This document shows, one piece after another, positions 25,128 through 34,310 of a stretch of 64,000 bases of DNA (within the stretch, counting starts at the first letter, position 1; every line of letters begins with the position of its first letter). A program made the translations under genes and the position numbers. The notes below the pieces were generated by a model. It did no database searches. It saw nothing but the letters and a program-made list of their open reading frames with translations, and was not told the origin of the DNA. The DNA is from JAJNBA01 sp963842295. Its GTDB lineage: Bacteria; Actinomycetota; UBA4738; HRBIN12. The stretch is taken from assembly GCA_963842295.1 (NCBI GenBank), contig CAWJFY010000006.1, positions 186,001 through 250,000 of the forward strand, given 5' to 3'.

Positions 25128-26060
25128 ATGTCGCTCTCCGAGTCGGTCCTGCGACCATCGATCCTCCGGATCGCGGAGCATCCGTGGTCGCGCAGGGTCG
25201 TCACCGGGAGCCGGCCGGGACGAGCGGTCGCCTCCCGGTTCGTCGCGGGAGAGTCCCTCGAAGACGCGATGCGGGCGGCGGCGTTGCTGGATCGCCGGCG
25301 GATCGCGTCCATGCCCGACTTCCTCGGCGAGAACGTCCGGACGGAAGCGCAGGCAGAGGCGGCACGGGCCGCGTATCTTCAGGCGCTCGCCGCGATCGCG
25401 AACGCGAAGGATCTCGACTGCGCCATCTCGCTGAAGCCCACCCAGCTGGGGCTCGACATGTCGCTGGAGGCGTGTCTGGCCAATGTCGAGCCGATCGTCG
25501 ATGCGGCCAGGAACTCGGGAACGGTCGTGATGATCGACATGGAATCCGTCGGATACGTCGATCCGACCTTCCGCGTGTTCCGGGAGGCGCACGCTCGCTA
25601 CCCGAAGGTCGGCATCGCCCTGCAGTCCTACCTCCGTCGCACCGAGCGCGATCTCGCAACGCTGCCCCCGGGGTGCCGGGTCCGTCTCGTGAAGGGTGCG
25701 TATCTCGAACCACCCGAGGCGGTCTTCACCAGCAAGCGCGAGGTGGACGCCAGCTTCGCGCGGCTGTTCACCACCCTCTTCGCCCGCGGCCACGCGATCG
25801 ACGTTGCGACGCACGACCCGCGGCTCCTCGAGGGCGTACGAAGGCGGGTGGACGCATCCGGCGAGGGCTGGTCACGGGTCGAGTTCCAGATGCTGTACGG
25901 TGTCCGCCGCGACCTGCAGGGCAGGTTCGCGGGGCAGGGATATCCGGTCCGGGTGTACATCCCGTACGGCACGGAGTGGTACCCCTACCTGACCCGTCGG
26001 CTCGCCGAGCGGCCGGCCAACGTGTGGTTCTTCCTTTCGAACCTGTTGAGGACAAGATGA
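25128..26060 (+). CDS. Proline dehydrogenase
   Basis: A monofunctional FAD-dependent proline dehydrogenase of 310 residues, oxidising proline to pyrroline-5-carboxylate and passing electrons to the quinone pool at the membrane. Family motifs are SLKPTQLGLD, MIDMESVGYVDPT, LQSYLRRTERDL, RLVKGAYLEPPE, EFQMLYGVR and the C-terminal RVYIPYGTEWYPYLTRRLAERP, which binds proline and flavin. It overlaps proC by four bases (ATGA). The partner P5C dehydrogenase lies at 28025. Confidence 0.94.
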   Translation: MSLSESVLRPSILRIAEHPWSRRVVTGSRPGRAVASRFVAGESLEDAMRAAALLDRRRIASMPDFLGENVRTEAQAEAARAAYLQALAAIANAKDLDCAISLKPTQLGLDMSLEACLANVEPIVDAARNSGTVVMIDMESVGYVDPTFRVFREAHARYPKVGIALQSYLRRTERDLATLPPGCRVRLVKGAYLEPPEAVFTSKREVDASFARLFTTLFARGHAIDVATHDPRLLEGVRRRVDASGEGWSRVEFQMLYGVRRDLQGRFAGQGYPVRVYIPYGTEWYPYLTRRLAERPANVWFFLSNLLRTR

Positions 26061-26884
26061 CGGAACGTTCGATCGCATTCCTTGGCGGGGGCAGGATGGG
26101 CGAGGCGCTCATCGCAGGCTTGCTCCGCTCCGGCGGGCGGTCCACCGAGGAGATCCTCGTGACGTGCAGGCGGGAAGAGCGCGCCAGGGAGCTCACCGAA
26201 CGCCACGGCGTCAGCGCGACGCTCGACAACGCGGAGGCCTGTCGGTTCGCGAAGGTCTTGGTCCTGATGGCGAAGCCTCAGGACTTCGAGACGCTCCTGC
26301 AACAGATCGCGGATCACGTGACGGTCGAGCATCTGGTGGTGAGCTTCGCGGCCGGGATCCGGACCTCCTTCGTGGAGCAGTCACTCGCGCCTGACGTCCC
26401 CGTCGTGCGCGTGATGTCCAACGTTCCCGTCATGGTGGACGAGGCCATGTCGGTGATCGCGCCTGGCAAGCACGCGGAGGACAAGCATCTGGCGGTGGCG
26501 GAGGAGCTGCTCGCCTACGTCGGCAAGGTCCTTCGCCTCGAGGAGCGCTACTTGGATGCCGTGACCGCCACGAGCGGCTCGGGGCCGGCTTACTTCTTCC
26601 TCCTCGCCGAGGCCATGATCGAGGCGTGCATCCTGCTGGGCCTCTCGCGCGACGTCGCGACGGAACTGATCATCCAGACGATGCTCGGTTCGGCCAAGAT
26701 GCTTCGCGACACCGGGACGCACCCGGTGGAGCTGCGTGAGATGGTCACCTCACCAGGTGGCACGACGATCGAGGCGATCCGCCACCTGGAGGAGGCCGGC
26801 GTGCGCGCCGCGTTCCTGAACGCGATCGATGCGGCTCGGAAACGAAGCGAGGAGCTCGCGCGCGGCGGCGACGACGACATCTAG
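26057..26884 (+). CDS. proC: Pyrroline-5-carboxylate reductase
   Basis: NAD(P)H-dependent reduction of pyrroline-5-carboxylate to proline. The 275-residue protein has an N-terminal Rossmann motif (IAFLGGGRMGEALIAGLL), the VMSNVPVMVDEAM segment and the C-terminal signature TSPGGTTIEAI preceded by ATSGSGPAYFFLLAEAM. It is translationally coupled to proline dehydrogenase, which runs the opposite reaction, an unusual pairing. In most actinobacteria proC sits elsewhere. Confidence 0.95.
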   Translation: MTERSIAFLGGGRMGEALIAGLLRSGGRSTEEILVTCRREERARELTERHGVSATLDNAEACRFAKVLVLMAKPQDFETLLQQIADHVTVEHLVVSFAAGIRTSFVEQSLAPDVPVVRVMSNVPVMVDEAMSVIAPGKHAEDKHLAVAEELLAYVGKVLRLEERYLDAVTATSGSGPAYFFLLAEAMIEACILLGLSRDVATELIIQTMLGSAKMLRDTGTHPVELREMVTSPGGTTIEAIRHLEEAGVRAAFLNAIDAARKRSEELARGGDDDI

Positions 26885-26906
26885 CGAGGACCGGGGGGAG
26901 AGGAAG

Positions 26907-27029
26907 ATGGGACGAGGCGATCTGGCCAAGGTGCGCTCCGCGCATGACCGAGGACGGAAGAAGAAGGACCGCGAGAAGCGGCAGGCGGCCGAGCGCGCCG
27001 CCGCGCGGAAGGCGGCGAAGAAGAAGTAG
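26907..27029 (+). CDS. Very basic 40-residue protein
   Basis: A short frame beginning MGRGDLAKVRSAHDRGRKKK and ending in a lysine/alanine tail. ATG 26907 has a strong GGGGGGAGAGGAAG just upstream. The composition suggests nucleic-acid or ribosome binding. Small basic ribosome-associated proteins are often found downstream of proC in actinobacteria, but the sequence is not the bS22 peptide, which occurs instead at 41106. Function unknown. Confidence 0.55.
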   Translation: MGRGDLAKVRSAHDRGRKKKDREKRQAAERAAARKAAKKK

Positions 27030-27051
27030 CGCGAGGCGGCCGATGCGGGTC

Positions 27052-27873
27052 TCAGCCGGCGGGAGGTCGCTGTCCCAGTCGGTTCCTGAGGGTTCCGATC
27101 CCCTCGGCTGCGAGCTCCACCGTCGCACCGGGCCACAGCCGCCGTGCCGGATCGTCGTCCCTCGTCGGGAAGGGACCCAGGGCGAACGCGTCTGCGCGCT
27201 CGAGCGTCGTCCCGCGCGATGCGAATGCGACAAGCTCGAACAGGCTCCGCGCCGCGCCGTTCAGGTTCCCTTTCGCCATCTCGTGTCCCTCGACCTTGGC
27301 CTGCAGGAACATCGCCTGCGGGTCGCACTCGTCCGTCGTGACCACGCAAGGACCGATCGCGAGCGGGACGCCTTCGGATGTCCCCAGGGGGTCGCCCGAT
27401 CCGTCCTTCGCCACCCAGTCGCTGACGAGCGTGTAGCCGAACACGTGCCCGAGGACATCCTCGAGCACGACGTCCGCGGTTTCGAGACCGAGCACCGCGG
27501 CCACCTTCGGCTCGTAGTCGAGCCACGCGGCTCCGGAGGGCCATGGGATCTCCTGCTCAGGTCCCGCGATCCTGCGCTCGAGCCCGGTGCCATCCTCGCC
27601 CGCGAGGCTTCCGGGAGCGGTGGGGATCAGCAGCGAGCGAGGGAACAGCGGTGGCAAGACGCGCGCCTGTTTGACGACGTGCTGGGTCACGTCTTCACGA
27701 GCGAGGGCTGCGCGGGCGGCGTCCATCACCGTCCCCCGGCTGCTCTGCACGAACGCCTCGAGGGTGGTGGGAAAGGCCGGGTGCCCGATGGCGTCGGGCA
27801 GATCGACCACCCTCCCATCGAGGATCGCCCCCAGACGCCGGTGCCCCCTCCGGTCGTAGGTTACGAGCCTCAT
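27052..27873 (-). CDS. Fumarylacetoacetate hydrolase-family protein, possible altered metal site
   Basis: A 273-residue protein of the FAH superfamily, whose members hydrolyse or decarboxylate beta-diketo and oxo acids using Mg2+ or Mn2+. Recognisable parts are MRLVTYDRRGHRRLGAILDG at the N-terminus, WLDYEPKVAAVLGLE, YTLVSDWVAKD and AIGPCVVTTDE. The usual metal-binding pair is ExE in a YExEL context; here it reads YEPK, so one acidic ligand appears replaced by lysine. Activity may differ from the family norm. It faces the pruA operon. Confidence 0.82.
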   Translation of the reverse strand: MRLVTYDRRGHRRLGAILDGRVVDLPDAIGHPAFPTTLEAFVQSSRGTVMDAARAALAREDVTQHVVKQARVLPPLFPRSLLIPTAPGSLAGEDGTGLERRIAGPEQEIPWPSGAAWLDYEPKVAAVLGLETADVVLEDVLGHVFGYTLVSDWVAKDGSGDPLGTSEGVPLAIGPCVVTTDECDPQAMFLQAKVEGHEMAKGNLNGAARSLFELVAFASRGTTLERADAFALGPFPTRDDDPARRLWPGATVELAAEGIGTLRNRLGQRPPAG

Positions 27874-28024
27874 CTTTAGGGAGCCCGAGCATACGCCCGG
27901 CCATCCCGAGAATCTCCGGTTCGACCGGCGAACTTCGGCCTCAGACGGTGGCGTGCGCGCTCGTCGCGCGCGGCGATACCATCCATCCGTCCCTCACGCC
28001 GCGAGAAGGCAAAGGAGTCACCCG

Positions 28025-29590
28025 ATGGCCGAGAAGTTCCGGATCACCTACGCGACCCTGTCCGCCGACAACGAGGACCTGCAGCGCAACTACGACGAGG
28101 CGGTGGAGCGGGCTCGCGCCGAGCTCGGCAAGGAGTGGCCGTTCGTCGTCAACGGCGAGGAGCGATGGACCGACGAGAAGTACGAGGAACCCTCGCCGAT
28201 CGACTCCGACGTCATCATCGGCAGGTTCTCCCAGGCCACCCCCGAAGACGTGGACGATGCGGTCGCCGCCGCCAAGGGCTTCTCCCTGGAATGGGAGCGG
28301 ATGGGCTGGAAGGAGCGGGTCCGGATCCTCCGCAACGTCGCCGATGTGATGGAGGATCGGCTGTTCGACTTGGCAGCCCTGATGGCATTCGAGGTCGGCA
28401 AGAACCGGCTCGAAGCGCTCGGCGACGTCCAGGAGACGGCCGAGCTGATCCGGTGGAACTGTGACGAGGTCGAGAAGCACGACGGGTTCCGGGTGCCGAT
28501 GTCCGGTCTCGGCGCCGCAGGCGAGTACTACGACGTGATGCGTCCCTACGGCGTCTGGGCCGTGATCAGCCCGTTCAACTTCCCGTTCGCGCTGGCCGGC
28601 GGCCCTTCCTCGGGCGCGCTCGTGGCCGGGAACGCAGTGGTGTTGAAGCCCTCGAACCAGGGCGCCCTCATGGGCTACAAGCTCTATGAGTGCTACCGCG
28701 ACGGGGGCGTGCCGCCCGGTGCGTTCCACCTGATCCTCGGGCGTGGCTCCCTGGTGGGCGAGCACCTCTGGCGTCATCCCGACGTGAACGGAGTCACGTT
28801 CACCGGCTCCTACGCCGTCGGGATGGACATCCTCAAGAACTTCGTCCAGGACGTCCCGAAGCCCGTGATCGCCGAGATGGGTGGGAAGAACCCCGCGATC
28901 GTGACGAAGAACGCCGATCTCGACGTCGCGACCGACGGTGTCCTTCGCTCCGCGTTCGGCTTCGGTGGGCAGAAGTGCTCGGCGAACTCCCGCGTCTACG
29001 TCGAGCGCGAGGTCTACGACGACTTCGTGAAGCTGCTCAAGGACAAGACCGAGAAGCTGAAGGTCGGGAACCCGGTCGAGCGCGACGTGTTCATGGGCCC
29101 GGTCGTCAACGAAGAGGCGATGAACACGTTCGAGCAGGCGGCCGGTGAGGCGAAGAAGAACGGCAACGTGATCACCGGCGGCGAGCGGCTCACCGAGGGC
29201 GACCTCGAGCGCGGGCTCTTCGTGCAACCGACGATCGTGGAGGCGCCGGACGACAGCTGGCTGTGGAAGAAGGAACTGTTCGTGCCCTTCCTGGCGGTGG
29301 CGCCGTTCGACGAGCTCGACGAGGCGATCGGCAAGGCGAACGACACCGAGTACGGGCTGACGGCCGGCTTGTTCAGCAAGGACCGCAAGGAGATCGAGGA
29401 CTGGCTCGACAAGATCCAGGCCGGCGTCGTGTACGTCAACCGGCGTGCGGGAGCCACGACCGGCGCCTGGCCGGGCGTCCAGCCGTTCGGCGGCTGGAAG
29501 GGGTCGGGGACGACCGGCAAGGCCGGCGGGGGTCCCTACTACGTCACCCAGTACCTCCGCGAGCAGTCTCGGACGGTGATCGAGGAGTGA
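28025..29590 (+). CDS. pruA: 1-Pyrroline-5-carboxylate (glutamate semialdehyde) dehydrogenase
   Basis: NAD-dependent oxidation of glutamate semialdehyde to glutamate, the second step of proline breakdown. The 521-residue protein is the RocA/PruA type: PYGVWAVISPFNFPFALAGG, KPSNQGALMGYKLYE, catalytic Glu in AEMGGKNPAIV and catalytic Cys in FGFGGQKCSANSR, plus AWPGVQPFGGWKGSG near the end. ATG 28025 has AAAGGAG upstream. The next gene starts inside its stop codon (GTGA), so a long rightward operon begins here. Another aldehyde dehydrogenase specificity is possible. Confidence 0.88.
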   Translation: MAEKFRITYATLSADNEDLQRNYDEAVERARAELGKEWPFVVNGEERWTDEKYEEPSPIDSDVIIGRFSQATPEDVDDAVAAAKGFSLEWERMGWKERVRILRNVADVMEDRLFDLAALMAFEVGKNRLEALGDVQETAELIRWNCDEVEKHDGFRVPMSGLGAAGEYYDVMRPYGVWAVISPFNFPFALAGGPSSGALVAGNAVVLKPSNQGALMGYKLYECYRDGGVPPGAFHLILGRGSLVGEHLWRHPDVNGVTFTGSYAVGMDILKNFVQDVPKPVIAEMGGKNPAIVTKNADLDVATDGVLRSAFGFGGQKCSANSRVYVEREVYDDFVKLLKDKTEKLKVGNPVERDVFMGPVVNEEAMNTFEQAAGEAKKNGNVITGGERLTEGDLERGLFVQPTIVEAPDDSWLWKKELFVPFLAVAPFDELDEAIGKANDTEYGLTAGLFSKDRKEIEDWLDKIQAGVVYVNRRAGATTGAWPGVQPFGGWKGSGTTGKAGGGPYYVTQYLREQSRTVIEE

Positions 29591-30921
29591 GCCCCGAGGG
29601 CCTCGAGGGGGCCGAGGCGCCCAGGCTGGTCACGGAGCTTCCCGGGCCGAAGGCCCGGGAAGTCCTCGAACGGGATGCGCGCACGACGTCGCCGTCGCTG
29701 CCGCGCGTCTACCCGTTCGTGCCCGCGCGCGGTGCCGGTTCTGTGGTGGAAGACGTCGACGGCAACGTGTTCCTGGACGTGAATGCGGGCATCGCGGTCA
29801 CGTCCACGGGGCACTGCCACCCCACGGTGGTGGAGGCCATCCAGCGACAGGCGACCGAGCTGATCCACTACTCGGCCTCCGACTTCTACCTGCCGATCTA
29901 CTCGGAGCTGACGGAACGTCTGGCGGAGATCGCGCCGATGTCCGGCGCCGTCCGCTCCTTCCTCACCAACTCGGGTACCGAGGCCGTCGAAGCGGGGATC
30001 AAGCTGGCCCGGTGGGCCACGGGCCGCCAGTACGTGATCGCGTTCTACGGCTCCTTCCATGGACGTTCCTACGGGGGCATGTCGCTCGGCGCGTCGAAGG
30101 CACGCTATCGAGCGGGCTTCGGGCCCCTGCTGCCGGGCGTGATCCACGCCTACTACGGAGATGGACGGGACATGCCCGTCCCGCCCGCCGCCGACGCGGA
30201 GGGCTTCCCCACGCTCGAGCACATCGAGGGGTTCCTGATGAAGAAGATCGTGGCGCCCGAAGAGGTGGCCGCGATCGTCGTCGAGCCCGTGCTCGGGGAA
30301 GGCGGGTACATCGTGCCGCCGGACGGCTGGCTCCGGGCGCTTCGCGAGCTCTGCGACAGGCACGGCATCCTGTTGGTCTGCGACGAGGTCCAGTCGGGGA
30401 TGGGCCGCACCGGCAAGATGTGGGCGGTAGAACACTTCGACGTGGAGCCGGACATCCTGCTCTCGGGCAAGGGGATCGCGAGCGGGATGCCGCTCGGCGC
30501 GACGATCGCGAAAGATTCCGTGATGACGTGGACGACCGGCACGCACGGCTCCACGTACGGGGGGAACCCGCTCTCGTGCGCGGCGGCGATCGCGACGCTC
30601 GACGTCATCCGGAGCGAGGAGCTGTTGGAGAACGCGGCGAAGGTCGGTGAGCTGCTGATGAACGGGCTGCGCGACGTCCAGAGTCGCAACGACGCGATCC
30701 GCGAGGTCCGCGGACTGGGGCTGATGATCGGGATCGAGCTGCCCGATCACGAGACGGCGGCCGCGGTCGAACGCGCCGCGTTCGACCGCGGCCTCCTGAT
30801 GCTCGGGTGCGGCGAGGCATCCATCCGGATGTCCCCGGCCCTCGTGTTCCGCGAGGATCAGGCCCGCGTCGCCCTCGAGCTCTTCGAAGAGGTCGTCGCC
30901 GAGACCGCTCCCGGGGCGTAG
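29587..30921 (+). CDS. Class III PLP aminotransferase (GABA/ornithine type)
   Basis: A 444-residue omega-aminotransferase. Visible are the DVNAGIAVTSTGHCHP motif, NSGTEAVEAGIKLARWATG (PLP phosphate binding), FYGSFHGRSYGG, DEVQSGMGRTG and the PLP lysine in LSGKGIASGMPLGA. Such enzymes convert GABA, ornithine or beta-amino acids to semialdehydes. It is coupled to pruA by a four-base overlap, so its semialdehyde product could be passed to that dehydrogenase. The exact donor is not readable. Confidence 0.9.
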   Translation: MSPEGLEGAEAPRLVTELPGPKAREVLERDARTTSPSLPRVYPFVPARGAGSVVEDVDGNVFLDVNAGIAVTSTGHCHPTVVEAIQRQATELIHYSASDFYLPIYSELTERLAEIAPMSGAVRSFLTNSGTEAVEAGIKLARWATGRQYVIAFYGSFHGRSYGGMSLGASKARYRAGFGPLLPGVIHAYYGDGRDMPVPPAADAEGFPTLEHIEGFLMKKIVAPEEVAAIVVEPVLGEGGYIVPPDGWLRALRELCDRHGILLVCDEVQSGMGRTGKMWAVEHFDVEPDILLSGKGIASGMPLGATIAKDSVMTWTTGTHGSTYGGNPLSCAAAIATLDVIRSEELLENAAKVGELLMNGLRDVQSRNDAIREVRGLGLMIGIELPDHETAAAVERAAFDRGLLMLGCGEASIRMSPALVFREDQARVALELFEEVVAETAPGA

Positions 30922-30928
30922 CGCCACC

Positions 30929-31312
30929 GTGGCATCGCTCGTCGAGACCCTCACGGTCGACTGCGCCGATCCGCGCCGGGTGGCCGAGTTCTGGTGCGGC
31001 GTCCTCGGGTACGAGATCGCCGACGAGGACGAGGAGGACGTCGAGATCCGCGACCCGGCGGGCAAGGGGTGGCCGCTGCTGTTCCAGGTGGTTCCCGAGG
31101 GAAAGACCGTGAAGAACCGGCTGCACCTCGACCTGTCGCCCCCGTCCACGATGCGCGAGGAGGTGGAGCGGGTCTCGGCGCTCGGCGCCACGACGTTCCG
31201 GTTCGTGAAGGAGGACGGCAGCTTCTGGACGGTGATGCTCGACCCGGAGGGGAACGAGTTCTGCGTCCTGCGGGGTCCGAACGACGACCCGCCCAAGGAG
31301 CGACCGTCGTGA
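30929..31312 (+). CDS. VOC/glyoxalase-like domain protein
   Basis: A 127-residue single-domain VOC-fold protein (ETLTVDCADPRRVAEFWCGVLGYE, KNRLHLDLSPP, TVMLDPEGNEFCVLR), the type often annotated glyoxalase-like domain. HLDL and the late glutamate could be metal ligands. It lies inside the catabolic operon: GTG 30929 follows the aminotransferase stop by 7 bases and its stop overlaps the CoA-transferase start. Its role in the pathway is unknown. Confidence 0.85.
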   Translation: MASLVETLTVDCADPRRVAEFWCGVLGYEIADEDEEDVEIRDPAGKGWPLLFQVVPEGKTVKNRLHLDLSPPSTMREEVERVSALGATTFRFVKEDGSFWTVMLDPEGNEFCVLRGPNDDPPKERPS

Positions 31313-32229
31313 TCTCCAAGGTGGCGACGATGAAGGACGCCGTCGCGGACCTCGTCCGCGACGGCGACACGGTCGCGATCGAGGGGTTCACGCATCTGAT
31401 CTGCTTCGCGGCCGGCCACGAGATCATCCGGCAGCGCAAGCGCGACCTGACCCTCGCCCGGATGACGCCCGACGTCGTGTACGACCAGATGGTCGGCGCC
31501 GGCGTCGCCAAGAAGCTGATCTTCTCCTGGCTCGGCAACCCCGGCGTCGGCTCGCTGCACGCGGTCCGACGCCGGATCGAGGATCAGAACCCGGGACCGC
31601 TCGAGATCGAGGAGTACTCGCACTTCGGGATGGTCTGCCGGTACGTCGCGGGTGCCTCGAACCTCCCGTTCTTCCCGATCCGCAGCTACTACGAGTCCGA
31701 CATCCCGAAGGTGAACCCGAAGATCGTGCCGATGACGTCGCCCTACGACGACGCGACCGAGGTCTACGCGGTCCCGCCGCTGAAGCCCGACGTCACGATC
31801 GTGCACGCGCAGCGTGCCGACCGCGAAGGGAACGCCCAGATCTGGGGGCTGCTCGGCTGCCAGAAAGAGGCGGCGTTCGCCGCGGAGCGAGTGATCGTCG
31901 TCGTGGAAGAGCTCGTGGACGGCGACGTGATCCGCCGCGATCCCAATCGGACCGTGATCCCCGGCATCGTCGTGGACGCGGTGGTCGAGGAGCCGTTCGC
32001 GTGTCATCCCTCGTTCGCCCAGGGTTACTACGACCGCGACAACGCGTTCTATCTCGCGTGGGACGCGATCGCGCGCGACCCGGCCACGCTGGACGCCTGG
32101 TTGCAGGAATGGGTGTACGACCTCAGCTCGCACGGCGACTACGTCCAGAAGTGGGGCGCGGACCACTGGGCGTCGCTGAAGCCCGGGCCCGCGCTCTCCG
32201 GCGAGGTCGACTACGGGAGCTACGCGTGA
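31309..32229 (+). CDS. CoA-transferase alpha subunit (glutaconate CoA-transferase GctA-like)
   Basis: A 306-residue subunit of a family I CoA-transferase. Features are VRDGDTVAIEGFTHLICFAAGHEIIR, the DVTIVHAQRADREGNAQIWG block and the GctA-like C-terminus. It works with the beta subunit encoded immediately downstream (four-base overlap) to move CoA between carboxylic acids. The family includes glutaconate, 3-oxoacid and cholesterol-ring (IpdA) enzymes; which substrate applies cannot be read. Its place in an amino-acid operon suggests activation of a dicarboxylate or oxo acid. Confidence 0.87.
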   Translation: MISKVATMKDAVADLVRDGDTVAIEGFTHLICFAAGHEIIRQRKRDLTLARMTPDVVYDQMVGAGVAKKLIFSWLGNPGVGSLHAVRRRIEDQNPGPLEIEEYSHFGMVCRYVAGASNLPFFPIRSYYESDIPKVNPKIVPMTSPYDDATEVYAVPPLKPDVTIVHAQRADREGNAQIWGLLGCQKEAAFAAERVIVVVEELVDGDVIRRDPNRTVIPGIVVDAVVEEPFACHPSFAQGYYDRDNAFYLAWDAIARDPATLDAWLQEWVYDLSSHGDYVQKWGADHWASLKPGPALSGEVDYGSYA

Positions 32230-32990
32230 GCGAGTACTCGAAGAACGAGCTGATGATCGCAGCGAGCGCGCGCCTGCTCGCCGGGGTCGAGAACTGCTTC
32301 GTGGGCGTGGGGCTGCCGAACATCGTCTGCAACCTCGCCCAGCGTACGGTCGCCCCCGAGCTCCAACTGGTCTACGAATCCGGGGTGTTCGGCGCCCGGC
32401 CCCGCCGGCTCCCGCTGTCGATCGGCGATCCTACCCTCGCGACGGGCTCCACGGCGGTCACGTCGATGTTCGAGCTCTTCGCCTTCTATCTCCAGGCGGG
32501 GCTGATCGACGTGGCGTTCCTCGGCGGTGCGCAGATCGACCGCTTCGGGAACCTGAACACGACGGTGATCGGCGACTACGACAGCCCGAAGGTGCGCCTC
32601 CCCGGCTCGGGCGGCGCATGCGAGATCGCGATCCACGCCCGGAAGATCCTCGTGATCATGCGGCAAGCCGAGCGGTCGTTCGTCGAGAAGCTGCACTTCC
32701 GGACGTCCCCGGGCCACAGCGGCGATCCCGAGCACGACCGGGCTCGAGGCTGGTCGGGGAGTGGTCCGACGGATGTGGTCACTGACCTCGCCACCTTCGG
32801 CTTCGACGAGGAGACCGGCGAGATGACGCTGGGGACGCTGCACCCCGGCGTCAGCCTCGAGGACGTGAAGGCGAACATGGGGTGGGACCCTCGGGTCGCA
32901 CCGGACCTCTCCGAGACCCCTCGGCCCGGCGCCGACGAGCTCCGACTCCTGCGCGAGGAGCTCGACCCCGAGGGCATCTACACGAAGTAG
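32226..32990 (+). CDS. CoA-transferase beta subunit (GctB/IpdB-like)
   Basis: A 254-residue partner of the preceding subunit. It contains VGVGLPNIVCNLAQRT and QLVYESGVFGARP, where the glutamate of the ESG motif is the probable covalent CoA carrier, then VAFLGGAQIDRFGNLNTTVIGDY and LPGSGGACEIA. GTG 32226 overlaps the alpha-subunit stop, indicating equal synthesis. The next operon gene begins 9 bases after its stop. Confidence 0.88.
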   Translation: MSEYSKNELMIAASARLLAGVENCFVGVGLPNIVCNLAQRTVAPELQLVYESGVFGARPRRLPLSIGDPTLATGSTAVTSMFELFAFYLQAGLIDVAFLGGAQIDRFGNLNTTVIGDYDSPKVRLPGSGGACEIAIHARKILVIMRQAERSFVEKLHFRTSPGHSGDPEHDRARGWSGSGPTDVVTDLATFGFDEETGEMTLGTLHPGVSLEDVKANMGWDPRVAPDLSETPRPGADELRLLREELDPEGIYTK

Positions 32991-32999
32991 CCTGAGCTC

Positions 33000-34310
33000 G
33001 TGACCCATGTGTTCTCGCGGGCGCCGACCCGGGACCTGCCGGTGGCCGTGTCCGCGGACGGCGTCTGGATCACCGACGCAGAGGGCAAGCGCTATCTGGA
33101 CGGAGCCGGCGGCGCGATCGTCGTGAACGTCGGACACGGCGTCGCCTCCGTGATCGACGCGATCGGCGAGCAGCTCGAGCGCACGCAGTACGTCCACCCG
33201 ACGGCGTTCACGACCGAAGCGGTGGAGTCCTACGCCGAGGAGGTCGCCGCGATCCTCCCGATGGAGGACGCGCGCATCTACCCCGTGTCCGGCGGGTCCG
33301 AGGCCGTCGAAACGGCGCTGAAGATGGCGCGCACCTACCACCTCGCGAAAGGACGTGGCGGGCGTTCGATCGTGATCGGGCGCAGGAACTCCTATCACGG
33401 GAACACCCTAGGAGCCCTCGACGCGTCCGGGAAGGCACCGCTCCGCAAGCCCTACACGCCGTGGCTGGGAAGGAGCCTCCACGTCTCGGCCGCCTACGAG
33501 TTCCGTTGCGAGAACCCGCAGCACCCGCACGGGTGCGGTGCCTGGCACGCGGCCGAGCTCGACAAGATGATCGAGTCCTACGGCGAGGACACGGTGGCCG
33601 CGTTCATCGCGGAACCCGTGTCGGGCGCCACGCTCGGGGGCGCCGTCCCATCCGAGGACTACTGGCCCGCGATCGTCGAGGTGTGCCGGCGCCACGACGT
33701 CGTGCTCATCGCCGACGAGGTGATGACCGGGTTCGGGCGCACGGGCTCGTGGTTCGGCGTCGACCACTGGGATGTGCAGCCGGACATCCTCGTCGCAGGC
33801 AAGGGAGCCACCAGTGGGTACGTGCCGTTCGGGTTCGCGGCCGCGTCGGGCCGCGTCTACGAGGAGATCGCTGCAGGACCGGGGTTCGTCCATGGCTTCA
33901 CGTGGTCGCACCACGCGCTCGGCGCCGCGGCCGGGCTCGCCGTGCTGCGGGAGCTGAAGGCGGGTCTCGTGGACAGGAGTCGCGAGCTGGGCGAGCGGCT
34001 CCTCTCCGGGTTGCGGACCGAGCTCGAGGACGCGCCGACGGTGGGAGACGTGCGGGGTCTCGGGATGCTGATCGGGATCGAGCTGGTTCGGGAGCGGGAG
34101 ACGAACGAGCCGTTCATGAGGTCCGCCCAGGTAGCCGAGCGCGTGCTGACCGCCGCGCGCGAAGCCGGATCGCTCCTCTACTCCTCGACCGGCCACGTCG
34201 ACGGCACGAACGGCGACCTGGTGATGCTCGGCCCGCCGTTCTCGATGTCGGACGAGGAGGCCGCGACGCTCCTCGAGCGGACGGCCGCCGCCGTTCGCGG
34301 CGTCTCGTGA
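33000..34310 (+). CDS. Class III PLP aminotransferase, second in operon
   Basis: A 436-residue aspartate aminotransferase-superfamily protein distinct from the one at 29587. It has YLDGAGGAIVVNVGHG, PVSGGSEAVETALKMAR, RRNSYHGNTLGALDASG, ADEVMTGFGRTG, the PLP lysine in VAGKGATSGYVPFG, and FTWSHHALGAAAGL. This subgroup acts on taurine, beta-alanine or similar omega-amino acids. It starts at GTG 33000 and ends overlapping the deacetylase gene, in the same operon as the CoA-transferase. Confidence 0.88.
   Translation: MTHVFSRAPTRDLPVAVSADGVWITDAEGKRYLDGAGGAIVVNVGHGVASVIDAIGEQLERTQYVHPTAFTTEAVESYAEEVAAILPMEDARIYPVSGGSEAVETALKMARTYHLAKGRGGRSIVIGRRNSYHGNTLGALDASGKAPLRKPYTPWLGRSLHVSAAYEFRCENPQHPHGCGAWHAAELDKMIESYGEDTVAAFIAEPVSGATLGGAVPSEDYWPAIVEVCRRHDVVLIADEVMTGFGRTGSWFGVDHWDVQPDILVAGKGATSGYVPFGFAAASGRVYEEIAAGPGFVHGFTWSHHALGAAAGLAVLRELKAGLVDRSRELGERLLSGLRTELEDAPTVGDVRGLGMLIGIELVRERETNEPFMRSAQVAERVLTAAREAGSLLYSSTGHVDGTNGDLVMLGPPFSMSDEEAATLLERTAAAVRGVS

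Noticed and set aside
29539..32166. 875-residue open frame on the minus strand
   Set aside because: It lies opposite the aminotransferase, VOC and CoA-transferase genes, has low-complexity Arg/Asp/His-rich translation and no family motif. High GC makes such shadow frames common here; similar ones at 17118-19514, 20085-21962, 37881-39743 and 12-13.5 kb were dropped for the same reason.
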